From NCBI RefSeq assembly GCF_900115745.1, contig NZ_FOXP01000001.1, forward strand, positions 310,001-374,000: DNA of 64,000 nt. The letters are read 5' to 3'. Source of the DNA: Sphingomonas rubra (lineage in GTDB: Bacteria; Pseudomonadota; Alphaproteobacteria; Sphingomonadales; Sphingomonadaceae). Each line of letters starts with the position of its first letter. Position 1 is the first letter of the stretch. A model generated the notes under the pieces. That model had not been told where the DNA came from, did no database searches, and worked only from the letters and a program-made list of their open reading frames with translations. Below, piece by piece: positions 49,181 to 57,760 of this stretch. The position numbers and the translations under genes are program-made.

Positions 49181-49343
49181 GGCGGATCGACATTCAACGC
49201 TGCGCCTCATCATCCACCCCGGCGAAGGCCGGGGTCCAGCTGGAGAACGCGAACGGTCGGTCGTCGCACCTCTTCCACGACCTTCCCGACTGGACCCTGG
49301 CCTTCGCCGGGGTGGAAAAATGCCGAATGTCGATCCGTCCTAA
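49177..49343. repeat. Palindromic element with 19-bp inverted ends (family B, intact)
   Basis: The left end TTAGGGCGGATCGACATTC (49177-49195) is matched in inverse by 49325-49343 with one mismatch. A second nested pair lies inside: CACCCCGGCGAAGGCCGGGG near 49217 and its inverse CTGGCCTTCGCCGGGGTGG near 49300. At 167 bp with no coding capacity it resembles a non-autonomous palindromic/MITE-like element. The left end contains the HdeD-like gene's stop codon. A decayed copy is at 30627-30799. Confidence 0.7.
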
Positions 49344-49346
49344 CTC

Positions 49347-49829
49347 TCAGCCGAGCAGCCGCTCGATTTCGGCGGCGAGGTCTTCGGGCTTGGTCGTCGG
49401 GGCGTGGCGGGTGACGGTCTCGCCATCGCGGGAGACCAAGAACTTGGTGAAGTTCCACTTGATCGCCTTGGACCCCAGCAGCCCCGGCGCCGCGGCCTTC
49501 AGCGCCTCGAACAGCGGGGCGGCGCCGGAGCCGTTCACCTCCACCTTGGCGAGGATCGGGAAGGTCACGTCGTAGCTGGTGGAGCAGAAGGTCGCGATCT
49601 CCGCCGCGTCGCCGGGTTCCTGCGCACCGAACTGGTTGCAGGGAAAGCCGAGCACCACCAAGCCGCGATCGGCGAAGCGGCGGTGCAGCGCCTCCAATCC
49701 CCGATATTGCGGCGTGAAGCCGCAGCGCGAGGCGGTGTTGACGATCAACAGCACCTTGCCCGCGTGATCGGCAAGCGGCCTCGATCCACCGTCGGCGGTG
49801 CGGACGTGGTGATCGGTCACGATACTCAT
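49347..49829 (-). CDS. Glutathione peroxidase family protein (Cys type)
   Basis: 160-residue thiol peroxidase with the thioredoxin fold. The peroxidatic Cys is C36 (NTASRCGFTPQY), with the conserved Gln in PCNQFGAQEP and Trp in KWNFTKFLV. As with most bacterial homologues it has Cys rather than selenocysteine and probably uses thioredoxin. The ATG at 49829 overlaps the acetyltransferase stop by four bases, so the two are co-expressed. Confidence 0.93.
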   Translation of the reverse strand: MSIVTDHHVRTADGGSRPLADHAGKVLLIVNTASRCGFTPQYRGLEALHRRFADRGLVVLGFPCNQFGAQEPGDAAEIATFCSTSYDVTFPILAKVEVNGSGAAPLFEALKAAAPGLLGSKAIKWNFTKFLVSRDGETVTRHAPTTKPEDLAAEIERLLG

Positions 49830-50416
49830 CGATGTTTCGCCAGCAGATGGTGGAGGTTCTGCCGGACGCCCGGCCACTCGCGATCGAGCACCGAGTAGAC
49901 CACGGTGTCGCGCAACCGGCCCTCGCTGATCTGATGATTGCGCAGCACGCCGTCGCGCTTGGCGCCGATCCGCTCGATCGCGGCCTGGCTGCGACGGTTG
50001 AGCGCGTCCGTCCTGATCTGCACGGAGCGGCAGTCGAGCAGGTCGAAGGCGTGGCCGAACAGCAGCAGCTTCGCCTCGGTGTTGACGCCGGTGCGCTGCA
50101 CGCGCGTCGCGTAGAAGGTGCCGCCGACGTCGAGCCGGCGATGCGCCTCGTTCATCCGCATCAGCCGCGTCGTGCCGACCACCTTGCCGTCCGGCAGCGC
50201 CACCGCGAAGAGCAACGCGCGGCCCGCCGCCTCGTCCGCCCGCGCCGCGGCGAGCCACCGATCGGCGTGCTTCAGCTGCGACACGCTGGCGTAGAAAATG
50301 TCCCACAGGTCGTCTGCGCGCGCCGCCTCGACCAGCGCGGGCAGGTCGTCGTCGGCGAGCGGACGCAGCGTGACGTGACGCCCGACCAGCGTCGGCGTGT
50401 CACGCCAGGCGCTCAC
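49826..50416 (-). CDS. GNAT family N-acetyltransferase (RimJ/RimL type)
   Basis: 196 residues with the acetyl-CoA fold of the RimJ/RimL group: [17 protein letters not shown] at the N-terminus, the strand pair [26 protein letters not shown], and [22 protein letters not shown]. Homologues acetylate protein N-termini or small amines; the target is unknown. The GTG at 50416 overlaps the lolD stop (GTGA). Confidence 0.88.
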   Translation of the reverse strand: MSAWRDTPTLVGRHVTLRPLADDDLPALVEAARADDLWDIFYASVSQLKHADRWLAAARADEAAGRALLFAVALPDGKVVGTTRLMRMNEAHRRLDVGGTFYATRVQRTGVNTEAKLLLFGHAFDLLDCRSVQIRTDALNRRSQAAIERIGAKRDGVLRNHQISEGRLRDTVVYSVLDREWPGVRQNLHHLLAKHR

Positions 50417-51165
50417 GCCAGCACGCCCTCGTGCAGGCGGACGACGCGATCCATCTTGGCCGCCAGTCGCTCGTTATGCGTCGCGACCAGCGCGGCCGAG
50501 CCCTCGCCGCGCACCAGGCGCAGGAACTCCGCCAGCACGACGTCGGCGGTATGCTCGTCGAGGTTGCCGGTCGGCTCGTCCGCCAGCACCAGCGCGGGGC
50601 GGTTCGCAAGCGCGCGGGCGACGGCCACGCGCTGCTGCTCACCGCCCGACAGCTGGCTGGGCCGATGCGTCAGCCGGTGGCCGAGGCCGAGATGGGTGAG
50701 CAGGTCGGTGGCGCGTGCGTCCGCCGCCGCGCGGGTGGCGCCGTGGACGAGCTGCGGCAGAACAACGTTCTCGGTCGCGTTGAAATCGGGCAGCAGGTGG
50801 TGGAACTGGTACACGAAGCCCAGGCTGTCGCGACGCACGATCGTGCGGCCGTGCGCATCGAGCTTCGCCGCCTCCGCCCCGGCGATGCGGATCGATCCCT
50901 CGAATCCGCCCTCCAGCAGGCCGACCGCCTGGAGAAGGGTCGACTTGCCCGATCCGGAAGGACCGAGCAGCGCGACGATCTCGCCCGGCGCCACGCGCAG
51001 GTCGACGCCGCGCAGCACGTGGATGGTCTCGCCGCCCTGCGTGAAGCTGCGCGCCAGGCCAGCGGTCTGGAGTACCGCGTCGCCGTCGGACGCGGCGAAG
51101 CCACGCCCTATGGCGCCGCTCCGTTCGTGCCGGCCGTTCTCGGCTTTGCCTTCGAACTCACTCAT
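50413..51165 (-). CDS. lolD: Lipoprotein-releasing ABC transporter ATPase
   Basis: ATPase that powers release of outer-membrane lipoproteins from the inner membrane to LolA. 250 residues: Walker A G68-PSGSGK-S75, Q-loop in [12 protein letters not shown], signature [15 protein letters not shown], Walker [14 protein letters not shown] and switch His in ATHN. The N-terminus has about 30 extra polar residues before the usual start, and a later start codon is possible. The 5' end overlaps lolC/E by 8 bases, making a two-gene LolCDE-type unit. Confidence 0.94.
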   Translation of the reverse strand: MSEFEGKAENGRHERSGAIGRGFAASDGDAVLQTAGLARSFTQGGETIHVLRGVDLRVAPGEIVALLGPSGSGKSTLLQAVGLLEGGFEGSIRIAGAEAAKLDAHGRTIVRRDSLGFVYQFHHLLPDFNATENVVLPQLVHGATRAAADARATDLLTHLGLGHRLTHRPSQLSGGEQQRVAVARALANRPALVLADEPTGNLDEHTADVVLAEFLRLVRGEGSAALVATHNERLAAKMDRVVRLHEGVLA

Positions 51166-52408
51166 ACCGCAGCACCTGCACAGGATCGGTACTCGCCGCC
51201 TTCCACGCCGGGTAGAGCGTGGCGAGGAACGAGAAGACCAGCGCCATCGACGCGATCACCACGATCTCGACCGGATCGGTCTTCGACGGCAGCTCGGTCA
51301 GGTAGCGGATCGACGGGTCCCACAGATTCTGGCCGGTGACGAGCTGGACGAAGTTCACCACGCCCTGGCGATAGAAGAGGAACACCGCCCCCAGCGCCAA
51401 CCCGGCGACCGTGCCCAGCGCGCCGATCGTCGTGCCCACCACCATGAAGATGCGCATCAACCCGCCCCTGGTCGCGCCCATGGTGCGCAGGATGGCGATG
51501 TCGCGCGTTTTGGCGCGGACCAGCATGATGAGCGACGACAGGATGTTGAACACCGCCACCAGGATGATGATCGACAACACGGTGAACATCGCCACCCGCT
51601 CCACCGCCAGCGCCTCGAACAGCTGCGCGTTCATGCTGCGCCAGTCGCTCACCACCGCGCCGCCGCCGAGCTTGTCGGCGAGCGGCCGCAGGATCTCGCC
51701 CACCCGGTCGGCATCGGTGGTCACCACCTCGATCATCCCCACCGTGTCGCCCATCAGCAGCAGCGTCTGGGCGTCCTCGATCGGCATCACCACGTACGCC
51801 TTGTCATAATCGTAGATGCCGATCTCGAAGATCGCCGCCACACGGTAGCTGACGATGCGCGGCACCGTGCCGAACGGCGTCGACTGCCCCTGCGGGCTGA
51901 ACAGCGATATCTCCGAGCCGACCTGCGCGCCCAGCGCCTCGGCCAGGCGGCTGCCGATCGCGACGTTGCCGCTGCCCGGCGTCAGACGATCGAGCGAACC
52001 GACGATCACCTTGCCGCCCAGCGTCTGGTTGGAGCGGATGTCGGCCACGCGCATGCCGCGCACCAGCACCGCCTCCGACCGGCCATTATAGGTGGCGGCC
52101 AGGGGCTGATCGATCAGCGGCACCGCGCGGGTGACGCCGGGCGTGGCGCGCGCCTGTGCCAGCACCTCCTGCCAGTTCGGCAGCCGCCCGCCGTAACCCT
52201 GCACCACCGCGTGGCCGTTCAGCCCGACGATCTTGTCGAACAGCTCGGCGCGAAAGCCGTTCATCACGCTCATCACGATGACCAGCGCGGCGACGCCCAG
52301 CATCACCGCCACCAGGCTGATCGAGGCGACGAGGAAGATGAACGCCTCCCCCTTGCCCGGCAGCAGATAGCGGCGGGCGATCATGCGTTCGTACGGAGAG
52401 AGGATCAT
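51158..52408 (-). CDS. Lipoprotein-releasing ABC transporter permease (LolC/LolE)
   Basis: 416 residues. It has one N-terminal membrane helix after [47 protein letters not shown], a large periplasmic domain, and three C-terminal helices of the FtsX/MacB fold. A single permease gene accompanies lolD, as in Alphaproteobacteria that use one LolC/E (sometimes called LolF). The ATG at 52408 is typical of the family. Confidence 0.92.
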   Translation of the reverse strand: MILSPYERMIARRYLLPGKGEAFIFLVASISLVAVMLGVAALVIVMSVMNGFRAELFDKIVGLNGHAVVQGYGGRLPNWQEVLAQARATPGVTRAVPLIDQPLAATYNGRSEAVLVRGMRVADIRSNQTLGGKVIVGSLDRLTPGSGNVAIGSRLAEALGAQVGSEISLFSPQGQSTPFGTVPRIVSYRVAAIFEIGIYDYDKAYVVMPIEDAQTLLLMGDTVGMIEVVTTDADRVGEILRPLADKLGGGAVVSDWRSMNAQLFEALAVERVAMFTVLSIIILVAVFNILSSLIMLVRAKTRDIAILRTMGATRGGLMRIFMVVGTTIGALGTVAGLALGAVFLFYRQGVVNFVQLVTGQNLWDPSIRYLTELPSKTDPVEIVVIASMALVFSFLATLYPAWKAASTDPVQVLRYE

Positions 52409-52461
52409 GTCGTTGTCGTCCTAGGCGGCGGGCGCACACGAAGCAACCGACCACCCCTATG

Positions 52462-52690
52462 TTGCCGCGAATCCACACCAGGCCTGTAATCGTGTCATGG
52501 ATGCCGCAAGGGCCGTGACAAAGGCGGTGCGGTTACCGTAGCAACAACCTCGCTGAGACACAGGCAACGGCCGTGGTTCGGGGAACAGCTCTTACGCCCG
52601 CCGACAAGGCTGGAGCGGGAGCGGAAAAGATGGGGGCTGACGAACGATCGTCACGCAGGCGCCCGGATCGGCAACGGTCCGGGCGTTTGC
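52462..52690 (+). ncRNA. Candidate small RNA transcription unit
   Basis: A promoter-like TTGCCG (52462-52467), 17 bases, TGTAAT (52485-52490) and a terminator-like hairpin CGCCCGGA / TCCGGGCG (52660-52685) followed by TTT frame about 190 bases in which no protein of normal codon pattern fits on the plus strand. The hairpin's U-run is short, so the call is tentative. A 14-codon reading frame begins at 52497 (ATG GAT GCC). It does not match tmRNA, 4.5S or 6S landmarks that I know. Confidence 0.33.
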
Positions 52691-52787
52691 CGTTCCGGGC
52701 ACCGCAGGTCATGCCGGCGAGAAGTCGGAGCTTCCACACTGACGACCCCTCGTCGGCGATCGACCAATTAGATTAATGCGGATTAAC

Positions 52788-52925
52788 TCAGGCTGACTGT
52801 TCGCGAGCGTCGTCGTGCCTTCGCGGCCGGCGCAGCACCTGGATTTGGTCGACCTTGATGAAGTCGAACGTCGCCGGGGCAGTGCGGATCTGGTCGACGC
52901 AGATGCCGACGCCCTGCTCGTTTCC
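52788..52925 (-). pseudogene. 3' fragment of a protein gene (relic)
   Basis: A minus-strand frame ending at TGA (52790-52788) with a strong G/C third-position bias: residues GNEQGVGICVDQIRTAP, then ATFDFIKVDQIQVLRRP, then RRHDDAREQSA. There is no ATG, GTG or TTG before it within the frame (a stop occurs near 52973), so it is probably the remaining C-terminus of a gene whose front was lost. The family is not recognised. Confidence 0.35.
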
Positions 52926-52948
52926 TCTAATTCTCCGCAGGTTAGCCC

Positions 52949-52976
52949 CTTGAAGTGGCGACGAGCTGCCTCATAT
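52949..52976 (+). promoter_or_regulatory. RpoH (sigma-32) type heat-shock promoter of the small heat-shock gene
   Basis: CTTG (52949-52952), 17 bases, CTCATAT (52970-52976). This matches the RpoH pattern CTTG...C(C/T)(C/T)ATnT with suitable spacing; the first seven bases CTTGAAG are close to CTTGAAA. It predicts a 5' leader of about 88 bases. Confidence 0.65.
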
Positions 52977-53044
52977 CGGCGACGTACGGTGCCGCTGGCG
53001 GATCGTACATGGGCATCGCGCACCCGCGGATGCCGTCATCATCA

Positions 53045-53070
53045 AACTATCGCTCATGCGAGGAATAGTT
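53045..53070 (+). promoter_or_regulatory. Hairpin enclosing the ribosome-binding site of the small heat-shock gene
   Basis: AACTAT (53045-53050) pairs with ATAGTT (53065-53070), and CGC (53051-53053) with GCG (53058-53060), around the loop TCAT. The ribosome-binding AGGA (53061-53064) is held on the 3' side as a bulge. The stem is weak and AU-rich, so it could melt with heat. A possible RNA thermometer, unlike the classical ROSE sequence. Confidence 0.4.
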
Positions 53071-53541
53071 ATGCGACTTGACCTGACCCCCTATCGCCGC
53101 TCGACCATCGGCTTCGACCGGCTGTTCGATCTGCTGGAGACGAACGCGCGCGCGTCATCGGCGGAGAACTACCCCCCCTTCAATCTCGAGCGCGTCGCCG
53201 ACGATCGCTATCGCATCACGCTCGCGGTGGCAGGCTTCTCCCGCGAAGAGATCGAGATCACCGCGCAGCAGAACCTGCTGCTCGTCGCCGGCAAGAAGGA
53301 CCCGGCATCGCCGAATGCGAGCTTCCTCCATCTCGGCATCGCCAATCGCTCGTTCGAGCGTCGCTTCGAGCTGGCCGACTTCGTCTTCGTCGAGGACGCG
53401 CGGCTCAACGACGGCCTGCTCGTGATCGATCTGGTCCGCGAGGTGCCGGAGGCGATGAAGCCGAAGAACATCGCGATCCGCACCGGCGTGCCGCTCGCCG
53501 CCGTCGAGGCTCCGGCTGCCGACGAAGCGAAGGCCGCCTAA
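53071..53541 (+). CDS. Small heat-shock protein (Hsp20/IbpA family)
   Basis: ATP-independent holdase chaperone. 156 residues: an N-terminal arm (MRLDLTPYRRSTIGFDRLFDLLE), an alpha-crystallin domain from about 38 to 135 (YPPFNLERVADDRYRITLAVAGF through LVIDLVREVPEAMKP) and a C-terminal tail with an I-A-I motif (KNIAIRTG), which mediates oligomer contacts. The ATG at 53071 follows GAGGAA. An RpoH-type promoter and a candidate thermosensing hairpin lie upstream, and an intrinsic terminator lies downstream, so it is a single-gene heat-shock unit. Confidence 0.93.
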   Translation: MRLDLTPYRRSTIGFDRLFDLLETNARASSAENYPPFNLERVADDRYRITLAVAGFSREEIEITAQQNLLLVAGKKDPASPNASFLHLGIANRSFERRFELADFVFVEDARLNDGLLVIDLVREVPEAMKPKNIAIRTGVPLAAVEAPAADEAKAA

Positions 53542-53582
53542 CCAGTTCGGCGCCTGTTGCTCCCTTTTCCAGGCGTCGTCGG

Positions 53583-53617
53583 AGCGCCCGGGCCGCAAGG
53601 TCCGGGCGCTTTCTTTC
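53583..53617 (+). terminator. Intrinsic terminator of the small heat-shock gene
   Basis: AGCGCCCGG (53583-53591) pairs with CCGGGCGCT (53602-53610), followed by TTTCTTTC, 42 bases past the stop codon. Confidence 0.85.
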
Positions 53618-53711
53618 GTGTCGCAACAGGTGGCCACGAGCGCCTGGGAGGATCACGACCGTGGCGGGAACCCGCCTAGCGCGGGATGAAAGCAATGCCC
53701 CCCGCGCCCGA

Positions 53712-55361
53712 CTACACCAACCGGCTCTGCTTCACCGCCGCGCCGATGAAGCTGGCGAACAGCGGGTGCGGGTCGAAGGGTTTGCTCTTCAGCTCGGGAT
53801 GGAACTGGACGCCGACGAACCAGGGGTGATCGGGCCGCTCCACGATCTCGGGCAGGGTGCCGTCGGGCGACAGGCCGCTGAACACCAGCCCCCCCTTCTC
53901 CAGCGCTTCGCGATAATGGGTGTTGACCTCGTAGCGGTGGCGGTGCCGCTCGGAGATGGTGGTGGTGCCGTAGATCGAGGCGACGACGCTGTTGCCCGCG
54001 AGACTCGCCTCGTAGGCGCCGAGCCGCATCGTGCCACCCAGGTCGCCCTCCGCCGCGCGCTTTTCCAGCCCTTCGCGCCCCATCCACTCGGTGATGAGGC
54101 CGACCACCGGCTCCTCGGTCGGCCCGAACTCGGTCGACGATGCGTGCGCGATGCCGGCGAGGTCGCGCGCGCCCTCGATACACGCCATCTGCATGCCGAA
54201 GCAGATGCCGAAATACGGGATCTTGCGCTCGCGCGCGAAGCGGATCGCGGCGATCTTGCCCTCCGCGCCGCGCTCGCCGAAAGCACCGGGCACCAAAATC
54301 GCGTCGCACGGCTCCAGCTGGCCTGCGATGTCGCCGTCCTCGCCCTCGAACAGCTCCGCGTCGATCCAGCGCACGTCGACCTTCACCCGGTTGGCGATGC
54401 CGCCATGGACCAGCGCCTCGTTCAGCGACTTGTACGCGTCCTGCAGCCCGACATATTTGCCGACCACGCCGATCGTCACCGTGCCTTGCGGGTTGAACAG
54501 CCGCTCGACGATCTCCGTCCAGCGCGACAGATCGGGGGAAGCACCGGGCTCGATCCCGAAGGCGCGCAGCACCTCCGCGTCCAGCCCCTCGGCATGATAT
54601 TGCAGTGGCACCGCGTAGATGCTCTTGGCGTCGAGCGCAGGAATGACGGCACTGGCGGGCACGTTGCAGAATTGCGCGATCTTGGCGCGCTCCGATGGCG
54701 GCAGCGGATGCTCGCAGCGGCACACCAGCACGTCGGGCGCGACGCCGAGCGCGGCGATCTCGCGCACCGAGTGCTGCGTTGGCTTGGTCTTCAGCTCGCC
54801 CGCCGCCGCGATGTACGGGACCAGCGTCACGTGGACGCTGATCGAGCGGCCGCGGCCGAGCTCGTTCTTCAGCTGGCGGATCGCCTCGATGAAGGGCAGC
54901 GACTCGATATCGCCCACCGTGCCGCCGATCTCGCACAGGACGAAATCCAATTCCTGGCCGTCATCGTCGACCGTGTCGGCCTGCGCGAACGCCTTGATCG
55001 CGTCGGTGACGTGCGGGACGACCTGCACCGTCGCGCCCAGGTAATCGCCGCGCCGCTCGCGCTGGATGATCTGCTGGTAGATGCGGCCCGAGGTGACGTT
55101 GTCCGACTGGTGCGCCGCCACCCCGGTGAACCGCTCGTAATGGCCGAGGTCGAGGTCCGTCTCCGCGCCGTCGTCGGTGACGTAGACCTCGCCGTGCTGG
55201 TACGGGCTCATCGTGCCCGGATCGACGTTGAGGTACGGATCGAACTTCCTGATCCGCACCCGGTAGCCGCGCGCCTGCAACAGCGCCGCGAGGGAGGCCG
55301 CCATCAGGCCCTTGCCGAGCGACGAGACCACGCCGCCGGTGATGAAGATGTACCGCGCCAT
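53712..55361 (-). CDS. pyrG: CTP synthase
   Basis: Makes CTP from UTP, ATP and glutamine. 549 residues: the N-terminal amidoligase domain starts [26 protein letters not shown], and the C-terminal class I glutamine amidotransferase has the nucleophile Cys in [10 protein letters not shown] and the catalytic His/Glu in [13 protein letters not shown]. Full-length. It follows secG on the same strand (99-base gap), the common alphaproteobacterial secG-pyrG order. Confidence 0.96.
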   Translation of the reverse strand: MARYIFITGGVVSSLGKGLMAASLAALLQARGYRVRIRKFDPYLNVDPGTMSPYQHGEVYVTDDGAETDLDLGHYERFTGVAAHQSDNVTSGRIYQQIIQRERRGDYLGATVQVVPHVTDAIKAFAQADTVDDDGQELDFVLCEIGGTVGDIESLPFIEAIRQLKNELGRGRSISVHVTLVPYIAAAGELKTKPTQHSVREIAALGVAPDVLVCRCEHPLPPSERAKIAQFCNVPASAVIPALDAKSIYAVPLQYHAEGLDAEVLRAFGIEPGASPDLSRWTEIVERLFNPQGTVTIGVVGKYVGLQDAYKSLNEALVHGGIANRVKVDVRWIDAELFEGEDGDIAGQLEPCDAILVPGAFGERGAEGKIAAIRFARERKIPYFGICFGMQMACIEGARDLAGIAHASSTEFGPTEEPVVGLITEWMGREGLEKRAAEGDLGGTMRLGAYEASLAGNSVVASIYGTTTISERHRHRYEVNTHYREALEKGGLVFSGLSPDGTLPEIVERPDHPWFVGVQFHPELKSKPFDPHPLFASFIGAAVKQSRLV

Positions 55362-55459
55362 GGGAGAAACCGCCTAGCTGGGGATTGGGGCAGATGAAAG
55401 ACGCGAAGCAGCGCCGCGCGTGCCGGTGGCGCGCGCGTCGATCATGCTCGCGAACAGGA

Positions 55460-55864
55460 TCAGTTGGCGATCGGGACCGCGGAATTGTCGGTGGGGCTGC
55501 CCGGGCCGACCGCCGCGGGCTGGCCAGCGCCCGTCGTGACGCGACCATCGGCGGGCGTGTTGGGCACCGCGTCCGCGGTCGGCGCCGGGCCGTTCACCGC
55601 CGAGACGGGACGCGCCAGCGAGGTGTCGATGGTATCGACCCGGCGGCTGGCGGCGTAGATCGACAGGCCGATCGCCATCACCACGAACATTGTCGCCAGC
55701 ACCGCGGTCGCGCGCGTCAGGAAGTCGGCCGCGCCGCGCGCCGACATCAGGCCTGACGGGCTGCCGCCCATGCCCAGGCCGCCGCCCTCCGAACGCTGCA
55801 TCAGGATCACGGTGACGAGCGCCGCGGCGATGATGGCATGGATGACGAGAAGGAATGCGAACAT
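55460..55864 (-). CDS. secG: Preprotein translocase subunit SecG
   Basis: Small subunit of the SecYEG channel. 134 residues: two membrane helices (FAFLLVIHAIIAAALVTVILMQ and ATAVLATMFVVMAIGLSIYAA) flank the Gly-rich cytoplasmic loop SEGGGLGMGGSPSGLMSARGAADFL, which is diagnostic. An extended Pro/Ala-rich tail is usual in this group. The ATG at 55864 is preferred over a TTG three codons earlier. Confidence 0.93.
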   Translation of the reverse strand: MFAFLLVIHAIIAAALVTVILMQRSEGGGLGMGGSPSGLMSARGAADFLTRATAVLATMFVVMAIGLSIYAASRRVDTIDTSLARPVSAVNGPAPTADAVPNTPADGRVTTGAGQPAAVGPGSPTDNSAVPIAN

Positions 55865-55945
55865 GGGGGACAACGACCCGCGTAAGGGATGAAGCGGCGC
55901 ACATAGGCGAGGGCCGCGGATCGATCAACCGAACTGGTGACCCAT

Positions 55946-56035
55946 CCCATTCCGTCATGCCGGGCTTGTCCCGGCAGCCGGAGCCACGGGCGTAATCGCT
56001 GCTCGATCCTGGCTGCCGGAACGAGCCGGCCATGA
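55946..56035. repeat. REP-like palindromic repeat (family A)
   Basis: GTCATGCCGGGCTTGTCCCGG at the left and GCCGGAACGAGCCGGCCATGAC at the right, inverted to each other across about 85 bases. It lies between the secG promoter side and the MarR-like gene. An ATG inside its right end (56032) is in frame with that gene but is probably not used. Confidence 0.75.
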
Positions 56036-56064
56036 CGAGCGAAACCTTAACGAAGCGCGGAAAC

Positions 56065-56499
56065 ATGCCGGACGCCAAGGCGTTATGTCCGCGAAACGAA
56101 TCCCCCCAACGGGGCCCAACAGTCGGAAACGAGCCCGTGGCCACGCACGACCCGCAAACGCTGTCGATCTGGATGACCGCCTTGGTCGATTACGTCCGCT
56201 CGGGCGAGCCGGATCTCACCAACCGGCAGATGGCGCTGCTGCTGCTGGTCTATCTGAAACCGGGGCCGCACACGGTGCGCGGCCTGGCGCGCGCGCTCAA
56301 CGTCTCCAAGCCGGTCGTGACCCGCGCCTTGAACAGGCTGGGCGCGCTCGGCTATCTGCGCCGGCAGCGCGACGACAGCGACAAGCGCAACATCTTCGTC
56401 GCGCGCACGTCGGAAGGGGCAGATTTTCTTGAAGAGTTCGGACAGTTCATCGGCGACGGCGAGCCCCAGCGCCCCCCTCTCCGGCACGCCGCCGCGTAA
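56065..56499 (+). CDS. MarR-like winged-helix regulator
   Basis: About 144 residues. The winged-helix DNA-binding region reads LTNRQMALLLLVYLKPGPHTVRGLARALNVSKPVVTRALNRLGALGYLRRQRDDSDKRNIFV, the MarR pattern with the recognition helix in VSKPVVTRALN. The start is uncertain: ATG at 56065 is given; GTG at 56137 (VATHDPQTLS) would remove a poorly conserved 24-residue lead. The downstream SH3-type gene overlaps its 3' end by about 70 bases. The effector is unknown. Confidence 0.78.
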   Translation: MPDAKALCPRNESPQRGPTVGNEPVATHDPQTLSIWMTALVDYVRSGEPDLTNRQMALLLLVYLKPGPHTVRGLARALNVSKPVVTRALNRLGALGYLRRQRDDSDKRNIFVARTSEGADFLEEFGQFIGDGEPQRPPLRHAAA

Positions 56500-56824
56500 G
56501 GCGTTCGCGCTTTCCGGACGCTCGATCTCGCTCGATCCGCTCACCCACGCCGTGCGTCCCGATCTCGCCGACATGCGGCTCGCCGACCGTGTCTTCGCGC
56601 CCCACTACGCGCAGGCCGTATCCCGCCGCCTTCGTGAGCCGACGACGCTGCGCGAAGCGCGCGACCCCGCCTCGCCCGCGCTCGTCACGCTGGATGCCGG
56701 TGCCTCGTTCGAGCTGCTCGACCTGATCGGCGACGATGCCTGGGGCGTCGCGCCGACCGCCGGTCTGGTCGGGTATCTACCCGCCGCCACGCTGGCGCCG
56801 CTGCCGGCGGCGGCCGGGTCGTGA
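56429..56824 (+). CDS. SH3-domain protein resembling the N-terminus of NlpC/P60 peptidases (catalytic domain absent)
   Basis: About 131 residues from a TTG overlapping the previous gene. The region LSGRSISLDPLTHAVRPDLADMRLADRVFAPHYAQ, then LREARDPASPALVTLDAGASFELLDLIGDDAWGVAPTAGLVGYLPAATL, looks like the first bacterial SH3 domain found in sphingomonad C40 peptidases. The Cys/His NlpC/P60 domain is missing: the frame stops at 56824 with a GTGA overlap into argC. It is either a gene reduced to a cell-wall-binding module or a truncated relic. The exact start is unsure. Confidence 0.62.
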   Translation: MKSSDSSSATASPSAPLSGTPPRKAFALSGRSISLDPLTHAVRPDLADMRLADRVFAPHYAQAVSRRLREPTTLREARDPASPALVTLDAGASFELLDLIGDDAWGVAPTAGLVGYLPAATLAPLPAAAGS

Positions 56825-57750
56825 GTCCCCCTGTCACTCCCACCGTCTTCATCGATGGCGCGGCCGGCACGACGGGGCTGGAGATCGCCGAGCGGCTTTC
56901 CGCGCGCACCGACCTGACCGTCGCCACCCTGGCCGAGGATCGCCGCAAGGATGCCGCCGCCCGTGCGGAGGCGATCAACGACGCCGATTTCGTCATCCTC
57001 TGCCTGCCCGACGACGCCGCGCGGGAGGCGATCGCGCTGATCCGCAACGACCGCACCCGCGTCATCGACGCGTCCTCCGCCCATCGTGTCGCGCCGGACT
57101 GGACCTACGGCTTTCCCGAGCTGGTCGGTCGCGACCGCGTCGCGGCTGCCGCGCGCGTGTCGAACCCCGGCTGTTACCCGACCGGCTTCCTGGCGCTCGT
57201 CGCGCCGCTGGTGCGCGCCGGCCTGATCCCGGCGGACTGGCCGCTCACCGTCCACGCCGCGTCGGGCTATTCGGGCGGTGGCAAGGCGATGGTGGCGGAG
57301 TATCAGAACGCCGGCGCCCCCGCCTTTCGCGCCTACGCGCTCGGCCTCGGCCACAAGCATCTGCCCGAGATGACCGTGCACGCCGGCCTCGCCCATCCGC
57401 CGATCTTCGCGCCGGCGGTGGCGGACACCTATCGCGGCATGCTGGTCGAGGTGCCGCTCCACCTGCGCGCGCTTCCCGCCAAGCCGTCGCCCGCGCAGCT
57501 CCACGACGCGCTCGCCGCCGCCTATGCCGGCCAGCCGCTCGTCACCGTCGCGGAGCCGTCGCCGGTGGTCACGATCGAGGAGAACGCCGGTACCGACCGG
57601 CTGACCCTGCGCGTCTGCGCCGATGCCGATGGCGACCAGGCGCGCCTGGTCGCCACGCTCGACAATCTCGGCAAGGGCGCGGGCGGCGCCGCGGTGCAGA
57701 ACCTCAATCTCATGGCGGGGCTCGATCCCCTCGCCGGCCTCATCGTCTAG
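56821..57750 (+). CDS. argC: N-acetyl-gamma-glutamyl-phosphate reductase (short type)
   Basis: NADPH-dependent reduction of N-acetylglutamyl phosphate in arginine synthesis. 309 residues, the shorter type 2 ArgC. The NADP loop is IDGAAGTTGLEIAERL, the active-site Cys is C118 in SNPGCYPTGF, and the catalytic His region is HVHAGLAH-like (MTVHAGLAHPPIF). The GTG start overlaps the previous stop by four bases. No other arg genes are adjacent. Confidence 0.93.
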   Translation: MSPPVTPTVFIDGAAGTTGLEIAERLSARTDLTVATLAEDRRKDAAARAEAINDADFVILCLPDDAAREAIALIRNDRTRVIDASSAHRVAPDWTYGFPELVGRDRVAAAARVSNPGCYPTGFLALVAPLVRAGLIPADWPLTVHAASGYSGGGKAMVAEYQNAGAPAFRAYALGLGHKHLPEMTVHAGLAHPPIFAPAVADTYRGMLVEVPLHLRALPAKPSPAQLHDALAAAYAGQPLVTVAEPSPVVTIEENAGTDRLTLRVCADADGDQARLVATLDNLGKGAGGAAVQNLNLMAGLDPLAGLIV

Positions 57751-57760
57751 GGAGAACCCG

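Noticed and set aside
49832-52489. Long plus-strand open frame across the acetyltransferase, lolD and lolC/E genes
   Set aside because: It spans three well-identified minus-strand genes and has no family features; an antisense artefact.
52630-52690. tmRNA-like start (GGGGGCTGAC)
   Set aside because: There is no tag reading frame with the ANDN-type beginning, no T-loop GTTC-type sequence and no acceptor pairing found nearby.
52674-52695. EcfG-like promoter on the minus strand (GGAAC-N15-CGTT)
   Set aside because: The spacer is one base too short, and no credible gene lies downstream on that strand.
56032-56064. Upstream ATG of the MarR-like gene
   Set aside because: It lies within the right arm of a REP copy, so the extra residues are repeat-derived and unlikely to be translated.
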